Program-made: the position numbers and the translations under genes
In this document: in pieces, positions 42,878 through 52,013 of the stretch
How positions within the stretch are numbered: the first letter of the stretch is position 1
How the letters are laid out: the number at the start of each line of letters is the position of its first letter
The notes under the pieces: generated by a model
Seen by the model: the letters and a program-made list of their open reading frames with translations, nothing else
Told to the model about the DNA's origin: nothing
Database searches by the model: none
Source of the DNA: Sulfurospirillum halorespirans DSM 13726
Lineage (GTDB): Bacteria > Campylobacterota > Campylobacteria > Campylobacterales > Sulfurospirillaceae
DNA: 64,000 nt
NCBI RefSeq assembly: GCF_001723605.1
Contig: NZ_CP017111.1
Location: forward strand, 1,984,001 to 2,048,000
Direction: 5' to 3'

Positions 42878-45065
42878 CGCTGTAACTAAAGACCAATTTT
42901 TTAGACTTATAATCGATCTTGCACACACCACCATTTTTAAGCTTTCCAAAAAGAACCTCTTCAGAAAGAGGTGTTTTAATCTGCTCTTGAATCACACGAC
43001 GCATGACGCGAGCACCCATCTCTTTGCTGTAACCCTCCGTTGCAAGGTATTTTTTAGCCGCCATTGTAGCTTCGATCACCACATTTTTATCTTTAAGCTG
43101 TTCGGTGAGTTCACCCAAAAGCTTCTCAACCACGTTGATCATCACCGTCTCAGAGAGCGGCGCAAAATGAATCACCTCATCCAAGCGGTTTCTAAACTCT
43201 GGTGAGAAAAACTCCTTAATCGCATGATCCGTTCGTGAACTCTCACTCTTCGTAAAGCCCATCGTTGGGGCTTCTTTCGTTCCAAGATTGGAGGTCATAA
43301 TGATAATAACATTGCGAAAATCGATCTTGGTTCCATTGTTGTCGGTCAAGGTCGCACTGTCAAAAATCTGAAGCAAAATATTCAGCATATCGGGATGCGC
43401 TTTTTCGATCTCATCTAAGAGTAACACGGTATAAGGGTGTTTTTTGATCGCTTCGCTGAGCTGTCCACCCTCATCATACCCTACATATCCCGGAGGTGCG
43501 CCGATCAGACGACTCACCGTGTGCTTCTCCATATATTCACTCATATCGTAACGTTCAAAATGCACGCCCAGTTCATATGCAAGCTGTTTTGCCACTTCTG
43601 TTTTGCCCACACCTGTAGGACCTGCAAACAAGAAAGAGCCAATCGGTGAAGTTGGATGCCCAAGACCCGCACGGGAGCGTTTAATCGCTTTGGTAAGAGA
43701 CTCAATCGCAGCATCTTGCCCAAAAATCTTAGCCTTAAGATGCGTTTCTAAGTGTTGCATCACGGCACCCTCGTCTTTGTTCACACTGCGCGTTGGGATA
43801 TTGGCAATCTTAGCAAGTACGGCTTCGATGTCACTGAGCTCCACCACTTTTTTACGTTTTTTAGCCAAGTGAAACGAAGCGCCCACTTCATCGATCAGAT
43901 CAATCGCAGAATCGGGTAAAAATTTATCACTGATGTATTTTTTGGCTAGTTCCACCGAAGCTCGAATCACCTCAGTTGGGTACTTCACACCATGGTGTTG
44001 CTCGTAACTGCCTTTAAGCCCTTTGAGGATCAAAAAGGCGTCTTCAAGGCTTGGTTCTAAAACATCAATCTTGGCAAAACGACGGCTGAGCGCTTTGTCT
44101 TTATCGAAGAAATTGCGAAACTCTCCATAGGTTGTAGCACCAATGCAGCGAATTTTTCCCGAAGCAAGGGCTGGTTTAAGCAGGTTGGAAAGATCCATTG
44201 AACCACCACTCGTGGCACCAGCTCCCACGATGGTATGAATCTCATCGATAAATAAAATAGCCCCTTTTTTGGCTTCGAGTTCGTTCAGAATCTCTTTAAG
44301 ACGTTTCTCAAAATCGCCTCGGTATTTGGTTCCTGAGAGAAGTGCTCCCATATCGAGGGCATAAACGGGAGTCTCTTTTAAGATTTCAGGCACAGCCCCT
44401 TCGCTGATCTTTTCAGCCAACCCTTCAACAATGGCGGTTTTACCGACACCCGGTTCGCCCACAAGCAGAGGATTGTTCTTCTTTCTGCGACACAACACTT
44501 GCATGACGCGCTTCACTTCATCGGCTCTGCCAATGAGAGGATCGATCTGTTTTTGCTTCGCAAGCGCAATCAAATCGAGCGTGTATTTTGCCAACGCACT
44601 CTCTTTTTGCTCGCCCAAACTTAGCTCTTTATTTTGAGGTGCACTGAGCGCTGTCACCTCTTCAACGATCAAAAGTTTATCAACACCTTGTTGCAGTAAA
44701 AGCGAAACACAAAAGGCATTGCCCTCATCCATCAGTGCGATTAAAAGGTCATACACACTCGCTTCTGACTTTCCCGCACTCTTTACATGTAACATCATCG
44801 TCTCAATCACACGCGAAAGGGCTACCGTTTCCAAAGGCTCATAACTCTCTTCGGTAGGCACGACTTGAGGATTGGCGACAAAGTACTTCTCCATTGAGCG
44901 TTGCAAGAGGGTAATGCTGAGTCCGCAGTTAATGAGAAGCTCTGCCACATGTTCATTGCTTAAGAGCGCAAAAAAGAGATGATCGACGGTAATGTATTCG
45001 TAGCGATGTTTTCTTACAAATGCGATGGCATCGTTGAAAACGAAATTGAGTTCTTGGTTCACCAT
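42867..45065 (-). CDS. clpA: ATP-dependent Clp protease ATP-binding subunit ClpA
   Basis: A 732-residue AAA+ unfoldase with an N-domain (1-145), D1 (Walker A GEPGVGKTAIVEG) and D2 (Walker A FAGPTGVGKTEVAK). It lacks the long middle coiled coil of ClpB, so it is ClpA. It feeds substrates to ClpP. It follows clpS by 53 nt. One palindrome (44783). Confidence 0.95.
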   Translation of the reverse strand: MVNQELNFVFNDAIAFVRKHRYEYITVDHLFFALLSNEHVAELLINCGLSITLLQRSMEKYFVANPQVVPTEESYEPLETVALSRVIETMMLHVKSAGKSEASVYDLLIALMDEGNAFCVSLLLQQGVDKLLIVEEVTALSAPQNKELSLGEQKESALAKYTLDLIALAKQKQIDPLIGRADEVKRVMQVLCRRKKNNPLLVGEPGVGKTAIVEGLAEKISEGAVPEILKETPVYALDMGALLSGTKYRGDFEKRLKEILNELEAKKGAILFIDEIHTIVGAGATSGGSMDLSNLLKPALASGKIRCIGATTYGEFRNFFDKDKALSRRFAKIDVLEPSLEDAFLILKGLKGSYEQHHGVKYPTEVIRASVELAKKYISDKFLPDSAIDLIDEVGASFHLAKKRKKVVELSDIEAVLAKIANIPTRSVNKDEGAVMQHLETHLKAKIFGQDAAIESLTKAIKRSRAGLGHPTSPIGSFLFAGPTGVGKTEVAKQLAYELGVHFERYDMSEYMEKHTVSRLIGAPPGYVGYDEGGQLSEAIKKHPYTVLLLDEIEKAHPDMLNILLQIFDSATLTDNNGTKIDFRNVIIIMTSNLGTKEAPTMGFTKSESSRTDHAIKEFFSPEFRNRLDEVIHFAPLSETVMINVVEKLLGELTEQLKDKNVVIEATMAAKKYLATEGYSKEMGARVMRRVIQEQIKTPLSEEVLFGKLKNGGVCKIDYKSKKLVFSYSGGN

Positions 45066-45118
45066 AATCTACTCCTTTTTACATTGTACACATTTACCTT
45101 GACGTAAGGTAGAAATTT

Positions 45119-45427
45119 TCACTCTGCTTCCATAATGGCACGAAGGGGAAATTGTTCCTCTTTTGCCATTTTACGTACATGCGCCACTTTAGTCTCAGCG
45201 ATCTCATACACATACACTCCACAAAGCCCTTTGCCTTGCTCGTGAACATTAAACATGATTTCGTTTGCCTTTTCAAAACTATGATGGAAAATTTGCATCA
45301 GCACTTTAATGACAAACTCCATGCTACTATAATCGTCATTGAGTAGCAGAACTTTGTACATGCGTGGCTCTTTGAGCTCGATCGCATCCATTGTCTCGTT
45401 TTGAAAATCTCCATTAAAATGGTGCAT
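45119..45427 (-). CDS. clpS: ClpA adaptor ClpS
   Basis: A 102-residue adaptor with the ClpS core VLLLNDDYSSMEFVIKVL and HEQGKGLCGVY. The Asn-Asp pair and a conserved His bind N-terminal Leu, Phe, Tyr or Trp. It delivers N-degron proteins to ClpA, next in the run. It starts 11 nt after the thioredoxin-like gene. Confidence 0.95.
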   Translation of the reverse strand: MHHFNGDFQNETMDAIELKEPRMYKVLLLNDDYSSMEFVIKVLMQIFHHSFEKANEIMFNVHEQGKGLCGVYVYEIAETKVAHVRKMAKEEQFPLRAIMEAE

Positions 45428-45438
45428 TGACGCCGCCT

Positions 45439-46038
45439 CTATTGTGCTGTAATTTTATCGATGTCTTTTTGAATAATATCCAAATCCACTTTACCGATAT
45501 AAAATTTATTCTCTGGATTCGTACCATAAACATCGGTCACGTTTTGATATTTCCCCGCTTTAAGTAGCACTTTAAACGGTACTTGAAGGGTTCCTTTGTA
45601 CTGAATGTCTTGAACGATTGTCTCCACCAATTTTTTGTTCTTTGGTGAATTGGTGATGAAATAGTACGCATTGTACCTAGCCGCAAAATTCTCAACAACA
45701 TACTCATCGCTGACCTCTTCAAAAAAGTTCAAACCAAGAAGCATGACATCATCGCTATTTTGAAGCTGAAAGTCCATCAAAGAGGGAGCCTCTTCTTGAC
45801 ACGGGACACAAAAAGTGCCAAAGATGTCGATAAGAACGACTTTAGCTTCATCATCTTCGATCACAAAACCACCATTTTTACGAAGCAAAGTCAACTTCGC
45901 ACCTGAAACACTTTTAAGCTCTACTTTGTCACCATCTTTATAGGTCTCTTTCACCACAGGCGCACTCGAAGTTTCTGAGCCGCATCCGAGGAATAAAAGA
46001 GAAATTGTAATCATGATTAAACGGATAAACTTTTTCAT
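45439..46038 (-). CDS. thioredoxin-like lipoprotein (TlpA/ResA type)
   Basis: A 199-residue lipoprotein: signal peptide with lipobox FLGC (Cys 19), then a thioredoxin fold with DIFGTFCVPCQEEAP, active-site CVPC. The likely place is the periplasmic face of the membrane, reducing disulfides, for example in cytochrome c maturation. It precedes clpS and follows smpB by a 57-nt gap that may hold a promoter. Confidence 0.85.
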   Translation of the reverse strand: MKKFIRLIMITISLLFLGCGSETSSAPVVKETYKDGDKVELKSVSGAKLTLLRKNGGFVIEDDEAKVVLIDIFGTFCVPCQEEAPSLMDFQLQNSDDVMLLGLNFFEEVSDEYVVENFAARYNAYYFITNSPKNKKLVETIVQDIQYKGTLQVPFKVLLKAGKYQNVTDVYGTNPENKFYIGKVDLDIIQKDIDKITAQ

Positions 46039-46095
46039 AGTTCCCTCATATAACTTTTGCTTTATTCTACTTTATTTAGATAAATAATATGTAAA

Positions 46096-46560
46096 CTACT
46101 CTTTGTAAGCGTAATTTTTGATCGCTGTTTTAGCTTCTCTTTGGGCATCTTTCTCTTTGAGGCTCTCCCGCTTATCGTGCTCATTCTTACCACGCGCTAA
46201 GGCAATCTCAACTTTTGCAAGATTTTTGCCATTGAAATAGATCGAAAGTGGCACGATGGTGAGTCCATCTTTGGCAACTTTCATATCCCATTTACGCAAC
46301 TGCTTCATGTGTAAAAGCAATTTCCTTGGCGCTCTTTCATTGGGCGCATAGTTTAAATTCGCCGTTGAGAGATGCGAAATGTGCGCATTGAGCAAAAACG
46401 CTTCCCCTTTGATGATCTTCACAAACGAATCTTTCAGATTCACCCTACTTTGGCGAATCGCCTTCACTTCACTGCCTTGAAGCACAATACCCGCTTCAAG
46501 TCTCTCTAAAATTTCATAATCATGAAACGCTTTTTTATTGCGTGCAACAGGTTCACCCAT
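46096..46560 (-). CDS. smpB: SsrA (tmRNA)-binding protein SmpB
   Basis: A 154-residue beta-barrel protein with [31 protein letters not shown] and [10 protein letters not shown], plus the basic C-terminal tail that mimics a codon-anticodon helix. It brings tmRNA to stalled ribosomes. The ssrA gene itself is not in the window. It overlaps ispE by 8 nt. Confidence 0.95.
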   Translation of the reverse strand: MGEPVARNKKAFHDYEILERLEAGIVLQGSEVKAIRQSRVNLKDSFVKIIKGEAFLLNAHISHLSTANLNYAPNERAPRKLLLHMKQLRKWDMKVAKDGLTIVPLSIYFNGKNLAKVEIALARGKNEHDKRESLKEKDAQREAKTAIKNYAYKE

Positions 46561-47344
46561 TTTTCACATCTGCCTTGTTTGATAATCTAAAAAAACTGCT
46601 TCCACTCCCGCTAAAAAACCATCCCTCTTTCGCATAAACGCTCAGTTCGGGGTACGCTTTTAAGCATGCAGGGAAAAGATCGTTAAGCTCCTCTTTCTTA
46701 AAGTGAGCCAACAATTCAGAACTTTTCAGTGCAACCATATTCAAAGCAACGGCTTGATCCATGGATTGCAAGAAATATTCCCTATAGGTTTTATACACGA
46801 GCGCGGTATTGCACGCAAGGGGTGGTGTAAACACTTCAAGATTTAAAGCAGGCTCGTCATAGTGTTCAACGATTTCACCGATGCCGCTCACATTGGCACT
46901 CGTATACCCTGAGGCAAAAAAAGGAACGTCCGCACCCACTTCGCTTCCAAGACGCATCATCGCTTCAGTATCTAGCCCCAAACCCGCATGCTCATTGAGC
47001 ATTTTTAAAAACGTTGCACTGTCGCTACTGCCGCCACCAAGACCCGAGCCTGTGGGGATATTTTTCTTTACATGTAAAGCAAAATGACGCATCACCTGCT
47101 CAACTTCTTTGGTAAATCCGTGCGATTGGAGCACCTTAAACGTACGATAAAGCGTATTGTGCTCCAGCGCGCAGTTAAAATCGCCTCGTAACTCAAACAG
47201 TTCACCGCTCTTTTTAGGAACAAAGGAGAGCGTATCGTACACAGAGGGAACGAGCATAAAGCGTGAGATCAATTCGTGGTAATGACCACGCTTGCCAACA
47301 ATTTTGAGAAAGATATTGACCTTTGCATGTGCTTGATAATCCAT
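46553..47344 (-). CDS. ispE: 4-diphosphocytidyl-2-C-methyl-D-erythritol kinase
   Basis: A 263-residue GHMP kinase. It opens with [15 protein letters not shown] and has the ATP loop [17 protein letters not shown]; the end shows SGSGSSFF. It phosphorylates CDP-ME in the non-mevalonate isoprenoid pathway, the same pathway as ispG at 11 kb. The start shares one base with the csrA stop. One full palindrome (47067). Confidence 0.94.
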   Translation of the reverse strand: MDYQAHAKVNIFLKIVGKRGHYHELISRFMLVPSVYDTLSFVPKKSGELFELRGDFNCALEHNTLYRTFKVLQSHGFTKEVEQVMRHFALHVKKNIPTGSGLGGGSSDSATFLKMLNEHAGLGLDTEAMMRLGSEVGADVPFFASGYTSANVSGIGEIVEHYDEPALNLEVFTPPLACNTALVYKTYREYFLQSMDQAVALNMVALKSSELLAHFKKEELNDLFPACLKAYPELSVYAKEGWFFSGSGSSFFRLSNKADVKNG

Positions 47345-47571
47345 TATTTCAGCTTCTCACTCAAAGATAAGAGGGCATCATGATTGCTATTTTTACTGGC
47401 TTCAATGTTCGTTTCTTTAATCGCCTGCTCCAACTCTTCACGAAGGATCAGCATGTTTTTTGGCGCATCAAACCCTAATTTGACCACCCCTTTGGAAATT
47501 TCAATAACCCGAACCGTAATATTTTCATTTAAAACAACACCCTCTCCGATTTTTCGTGTGAGTATTAACAT
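47344..47571 (-). CDS. csrA: carbon storage / flagellar translation regulator CsrA
   Basis: A 75-residue CsrA with MLILTRKIGEGVVLN and VKLGFDAPKNMLILREEL, including the Arg residues that bind GGA in RNA hairpin loops. It blocks translation of target mRNAs; in Campylobacter it controls flagellin and is held by FliW. It lies 1 nt after truB and overlaps ispE by 1 nt. Confidence 0.96.
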   Translation of the reverse strand: MLILTRKIGEGVVLNENITVRVIEISKGVVKLGFDAPKNMLILREELEQAIKETNIEASKNSNHDALLSLSEKLK

Positions 47572-47572
47572 G

Positions 47573-48403
47573 TTACGCCTTTAGCGATAGTGAATTTAGG
47601 AGATATTCTACTCCATTTGCGCTGATTTCCACAACGCTGAGCATATCTGCGATAATGATTTGGTAAATGCCCTCTTCATTTTTTTCAAAATTTTCACGCA
47701 CCAACTTTCGACCCAGTAAAATATCCGAAGGATCGCTAAGGTAAGCATTCAGAGGCAAATCCAGATAGTCTAAAGGGTTGAGCTCTTTTTCATTGTCATA
47801 AACAAAATCACCTTCATTGAGACGCTCCAGTGCACTGAGTGCACCCGGAAACCCCAGTTTTTCAGCGATCAAAGCGCCCATGCTTCGCACATATCCGCCC
47901 TCTGAAATCGTCATTTCAAAGGTTAAAAAAGGGTGAATGTAGTGCACCAAATGGCAGTCATAAATGGTACTGGTGATCGCTTTGAGCTCAAATGCTTTAT
48001 CCGCGCGCGCCAAATCATACGCACGCTGTCCATCAATCTTTTTAGCAGAATATTTTGGAGGCAGATAGGTTTTTTCACCCACCATGCTCTGCAATACAAA
48101 CGCAACAGAATCAGGATGAAATGCCATCATCTGCTCCACATGTTCGACTTTTTCAATGTCCAATGTCGGACTTGTTGCTCCCAGCCAGAGGGTAGCTCTG
48201 TACGTTTTTGGCGCTTTTTTCAAAAAACGGAACAATTTTGTAAACTGTCCAAAAGCGATGATAAGAACGCCTTGCGCAAAAGGGTCAAGTGTGCCTGAGA
48301 ATCCCGCTTTTTTGACATTATAACGTCTTTTAATACGACTTAAAAAATGGTTGGAAACCATACACGAGGGCTTATACGCAACAAAAAGGCGGTTATCCTC
48401 CAC
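47573..48403 (-). CDS. truB: tRNA pseudouridine-55 synthase
   Basis: A 276-residue pseudouridine synthase. The catalytic Asp is in FSGTLDPFAQGVL; VSNHFLSRIKR and KTYRATLWLGATS are further motifs. It modifies U55 in the T-loop of tRNAs. It shares one base with the rep stop and precedes csrA. Confidence 0.94.
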   Translation of the reverse strand: MEDNRLFVAYKPSCMVSNHFLSRIKRRYNVKKAGFSGTLDPFAQGVLIIAFGQFTKLFRFLKKAPKTYRATLWLGATSPTLDIEKVEHVEQMMAFHPDSVAFVLQSMVGEKTYLPPKYSAKKIDGQRAYDLARADKAFELKAITSTIYDCHLVHYIHPFLTFEMTISEGGYVRSMGALIAEKLGFPGALSALERLNEGDFVYDNEKELNPLDYLDLPLNAYLSDPSDILLGRKLVRENFEKNEEGIYQIIIADMLSVVEISANGVEYLLNSLSLKA

Positions 48404-50448
48404 TAAATCTTCTCCACAAAGGAGGCTAAGATATCCCGTTTGGTACCGCTAAAATTGATCTGCAATTTAAACTCACGCCCTACTTTGCTCACTTCCGTTA
48501 TACGTCCAATGCCAAAGATCTTGTGCTTGACCAGATCGCCTTTTTTAAACGAGGTGGTTTTTTCTAAAATCAAACTTCCCTCGCACACGCCTGCTTCTTT
48601 GAGAAAACGGCTTTTGGTAAGCTCCGTTCTTCGCCCTTTGTAAAAACGACTGCCTGAAAAACTGAGTGTCAGCTCTTTTTTAGCACGTGTAATCGCCACA
48701 TACCCAAGACGACGTTCTTCTTCAATGTCACTGCCGTCCCCTATGAGAGGGAAAAAGCCCTCTTCCAAACCAATGACAAAGAGGTATTCAAACTCCAAAC
48801 CTTTGCTCGCATGAATGCTCATAATGGAGATGTTTTCACTATCGATCTGATCTTGATCGCTCTGCAACGCAAGCTCATTTAAAAAATCATCCACGCCCAT
48901 TTGAGGGTTTTGCTTCACATAATCGCGGAAAAGTCCGTAAAATTCATCGATGTTAGAGAGGCGATCCAACGAGTCAGGCTGATTGGTGTAGTAAGCTTTG
49001 ATCGCAAAAGATTCTTCAATGGCATCGATCATATCGTACGTTGAATTTTCTTGAATGCTCTGCATGTGTGCGATGTTTTGCACAAACTCTTTCAGCGCCA
49101 AAGAGGCCTTTTTCGTCGCCTCTTTTTCAATCGCAGCTTCGTTACATGTAATGTACTCATAAATCGATTGATGGTTATCGTAGGCTGATTTGATGATGCG
49201 CTCAATCGTCACTTTTCCAAGCCCACGTTTGGGACGATTGATAATGCGTTTGATCGAAAAATCATCATGAGGATTGGCAATGACGCGCAGGTAACTGATG
49301 ACATCTTTGACCTCAGCACGCTCGTAAAACTTCACACCACCGACCATATTGTAAGGAATTTTCTCTTTATTGAGCCCCTCTTCTAATGAACGGCTGAGCG
49401 CGTTGATACGGTATAAAACAGCGATTTCATGAGGGTTGACACCACTTTCAATGAGCTTTCGAATCCGCTTTGCAATCGTATGCGCTTCTTGATTTTCGTC
49501 GTGTGAATCGATCACATCAATCGCTTTGCCATCACCCTTCGTACTCTCAAGTACTTTGCCAATGCGTCCACGGTTATGCTCGATAAGATCGTTTGCTGCT
49601 TTAAGAATTTGGGTTGTGGATCGGTAATTTTTCTCTAACTTAACGATTTTAACATTGTCAAACGACTCGTGAAACTCTAAAATATTTTTGATATTCGCCC
49701 CACGCCAACCGTAAATGCTCTGATCATCATCACCCACAACACAGAGATTATTGTGCGTGAAACAGAGCTTGCGAAGCAGTTTGTATTGCAGTTCATTCGT
49801 ATCTTGGTACTCATCAACCATAATGTACTGGTAGCGCTTGCTCACCTCTTCGCACAAAGCGTCATCGCCTTCTAAAATTTTATAGGGGAGGACTAAAAGG
49901 TCATCAAAATCAACCAAATTATTGGATTGTAAGTAGTCTTCATACTGCTCGTAAAGCTTGGCAATCACTTGGTAGCTCTTCTGCTCCGCCTTTTCCCATG
50001 CCACTTTTGGGTCGATTAGAGATGTTTTATAGCGTGAAATCTCACTGGCGATCATGCCCGTTGAAAGTTCAGTACTCGTGCTAAAACTTTTTAAGATGCG
50101 CTTTTTATCGTCCGTATCGATGACCACAAAGCTGTTTTTTCGCCCTATTTTTTCAATATGAAACTTTAAAAAAAGCAGACCAAATTTATGAAAGGTACAC
50201 AAGAGTGGCGGATAGCTGTGCTCTTCGATCATCGCCATCGCACGTTCTCTCATCTCACTTGCGGCTTTGTTGGTAAAGGTGAGCGTTAAGGTGTTCGCAG
50301 GAGGAATTCCTAAAGAGAGCAGGTACGCCAAGCGTGACGTAATCGTCTTGGTTTTACCACTGCCTGCACCTGCTAAGATAAGGACAGGACCATCGACGCA
50401 TTTGACTGCATCTTGTTGTGATTCGTTTAACATCGCTAAATCTTGCAT
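48403..50448 (-). CDS. UvrD/Rep/PcrA-family ATP-dependent DNA helicase
   Basis: A 681-residue superfamily 1A helicase: ILAGAGSGKTKTIT (Walker A), DEYQDTNELQYKLL (motif II), GDDDQSIYGWRGA (motif III) and YVAITRAKKEL (motif VI). The Campylobacter homologue in this place is called rep; it could also be called uvrD or pcrA. It leads the run down to the AEC gene, with a -10 at 50484-50489. An alternative start lies five codons in. One palindrome (49142). Confidence 0.92.
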   Translation of the reverse strand: MQDLAMLNESQQDAVKCVDGPVLILAGAGSGKTKTITSRLAYLLSLGIPPANTLTLTFTNKAASEMRERAMAMIEEHSYPPLLCTFHKFGLLFLKFHIEKIGRKNSFVVIDTDDKKRILKSFSTSTELSTGMIASEISRYKTSLIDPKVAWEKAEQKSYQVIAKLYEQYEDYLQSNNLVDFDDLLVLPYKILEGDDALCEEVSKRYQYIMVDEYQDTNELQYKLLRKLCFTHNNLCVVGDDDQSIYGWRGANIKNILEFHESFDNVKIVKLEKNYRSTTQILKAANDLIEHNRGRIGKVLESTKGDGKAIDVIDSHDENQEAHTIAKRIRKLIESGVNPHEIAVLYRINALSRSLEEGLNKEKIPYNMVGGVKFYERAEVKDVISYLRVIANPHDDFSIKRIINRPKRGLGKVTIERIIKSAYDNHQSIYEYITCNEAAIEKEATKKASLALKEFVQNIAHMQSIQENSTYDMIDAIEESFAIKAYYTNQPDSLDRLSNIDEFYGLFRDYVKQNPQMGVDDFLNELALQSDQDQIDSENISIMSIHASKGLEFEYLFVIGLEEGFFPLIGDGSDIEEERRLGYVAITRAKKELTLSFSGSRFYKGRRTELTKSRFLKEAGVCEGSLILEKTTSFKKGDLVKHKIFGIGRITEVSKVGREFKLQINFSGTKRDILASFVEKI

Positions 50449-50483
50449 GCGTTATCTACTTTTTGATGATATAAATTGTATTT

Positions 50484-50489
50484 ATTATA
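50484..50489 (-). promoter_or_regulatory. -10 box upstream of the rep-to-aat gene run
   Basis: Minus-strand TATAAT in the context CGCTATAATAAAT, 36 nt before the helicase ATG. No clear -35. Confidence 0.45.
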
Positions 50490-50584
50490 GCGAAAAAAGT
50501 TTAAGCAAAACTCCGTACCTTTCTGACACACGCATATCTCATATAAATAGAGTCTTGATCAAAGAATATGAATAGAAAAATACA

Positions 50585-50613
50585 TTGTTTTTGCTATTAT
50601 TTTTTGTTATAAT
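50585..50613 (+). promoter_or_regulatory. promoter of the LysR-type regulator gene
   Basis: TTGTTT (50585-50590) and TATAAT (50608-50613) with 17-bp spacing. The leader is about 32 nt and includes AAGGAT before the ATG at 50652. Confidence 0.55.
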
Positions 50614-50651
50614 CAATGCAAGTTATAAAAGAAAATTATAAGGATTATTTC

Positions 50652-51557
50652 ATGCTTAAAGATTTCTCCAAAGTAGAAACCTTTTTAACCGTTGTGCGCG
50701 AAAAGAGCTTCTCCAAAGCCTCTAAAAAACTGGGCATTAGCCAGCCTGCTGTCACACAACAGATCAAACTCTTAGAAGAATACCTCGATATTCAAATCGT
50801 CGATCGTAAAAAAAATGGTATTAAACTCACGACCGCAGGCGAAGAGCTTTACAAAGTAGCCCTCAAGCTTGAAAAACACCTCTTAGCAGCTGAGCGTGAA
50901 ATGCTTCGCTTGGTCAATAAAGAGGTTATTTTTGTCCTTGGTGCCTCGCCTGTGATTGGCAATTACATCTTGCCTGATTTTCTCAATGACATCCAAGAGG
51001 CGATCAAAAACAATGTGATGCTTAAAGTGGAAGATGCGCTGGATATTACGGAAAAACTGATCGATCGAAAAGTCGATTTGGCGTTGATTGAAGCGCCTAT
51101 TTTTCAAGAAGGGATTATTTACCGCGAATGGTTGGAAGATGAACTCGTCATCACCTCTCGATCCCCTCTGCCAAAGCTCGTTAAAAAAGAGGATCTGCTC
51201 TCGTACAACTGGATTTGCCGTGAAGAAGAGTCCAATACGCGCAAAATCATTCATGAAACGTTTGAAAAGATGGATATTGATTGTAAAAGTTTTAAAGTCA
51301 AAAGCATTGTCACAAGCTCAACCGCAGTCAAACACACCCTGATGAAAGCGAATATTGAAGAGACCCCAACTGTTTCGATTCTCTCAAAACATATTGTGGC
51401 GGATGAAGTGGAACAAGGTCTTTTATTTACAACAAAAATGAAAGGGCTGAAGCTTACACGCATGCTCTATCTTTGCTACATCAAAGACCGCAAACATGAT
51501 GCACTCATTGACAGTGTCATCAACTACATTATGAACAAACACGATATTAAAGCCTAA
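50652..51557 (+). CDS. LysR-family transcriptional regulator
   Basis: A 301-residue LysR protein starting MLKDFSKVETFLTVV. The winged helix-turn-helix is SFSKASKKLGISQPAVTQQI (residues about 21-40). The C-terminal two-lobe effector domain includes VIFVLGASPVIGNYILP. It stands alone on the plus strand between two minus-strand runs, so its target is not shown by an adjacent divergent operon other than rep. The co-inducer is unknown; the CysB/YwfK-like group is one option. Confidence 0.88.
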   Translation: MLKDFSKVETFLTVVREKSFSKASKKLGISQPAVTQQIKLLEEYLDIQIVDRKKNGIKLTTAGEELYKVALKLEKHLLAAEREMLRLVNKEVIFVLGASPVIGNYILPDFLNDIQEAIKNNVMLKVEDALDITEKLIDRKVDLALIEAPIFQEGIIYREWLEDELVITSRSPLPKLVKKEDLLSYNWICREEESNTRKIIHETFEKMDIDCKSFKVKSIVTSSTAVKHTLMKANIEETPTVSILSKHIVADEVEQGLLFTTKMKGLKLTRMLYLCYIKDRKHDALIDSVINYIMNKHDIKA

Positions 51558-51560
51558 AGA

Positions 51561-52013
51561 CTACTTTTTAATTAAGTTGTGATTATTGGGATTGGACATA
51601 AGCGCTTCCATGGAGCGCTTAATTCCCGTCTCTTTAGGCACTAGAACTGCTGCTTTTGGCGGTGTGCTTAAGTTAATAAACACAGGAATCTCTTCAATAA
51701 TAATCTGCAAAATTGCCTCAATCGGCAAAGAGACCAACGAGCCAAAATTATCACTTCCAAAACCTGCTTCAAAACTGATTCTGCCGTTGTAAATTTGGGT
51801 ACTCTCAAACGTGTATCCTGCTAAAAAGAACATCGTTATGGGTTTAAAATTTTGACTAATTTGAGAAGGGAGTGCTGGATCAAATGTCACATCAGCGATG
51901 TTAGTCAAAATCGAAAAATTAACACCCCGTTTAAGAAGCATCTCCAACACCTCTTTGGCGTGTTTTTTCATCAAGCCGTGAAACTCTTCACTTCCTAGTA
52001 AGCCTTCAAGCAT
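51561..52013 (-). CDS. SspB-like protein, possible ClpXP adaptor
   Basis: A 150-residue protein starting MLEGLLGSEEF (ATG 52013, AAGGAATG upstream), overlapping pepF by 8 nt. After an N-terminal helix the order of strands matches SspB: FSILTNIADVTFDPALPSQ, then ITMFFLAGYTFE, then ISFEAGFGSDNFGSLVSLP and EAILQI. This recalls the pattern of alpha- and gamma-proteobacterial SspB, including the small G-G turn before the final strand. The match is by eye only and the identity is low. If right, it would tether ssrA-tagged or other proteins to ClpX. Otherwise it is a conserved hypothetical. Confidence 0.4.
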   Translation of the reverse strand: MLEGLLGSEEFHGLMKKHAKEVLEMLLKRGVNFSILTNIADVTFDPALPSQISQNFKPITMFFLAGYTFESTQIYNGRISFEAGFGSDNFGSLVSLPIEAILQIIIEEIPVFINLSTPPKAAVLVPKETGIKRSMEALMSNPNNHNLIKK

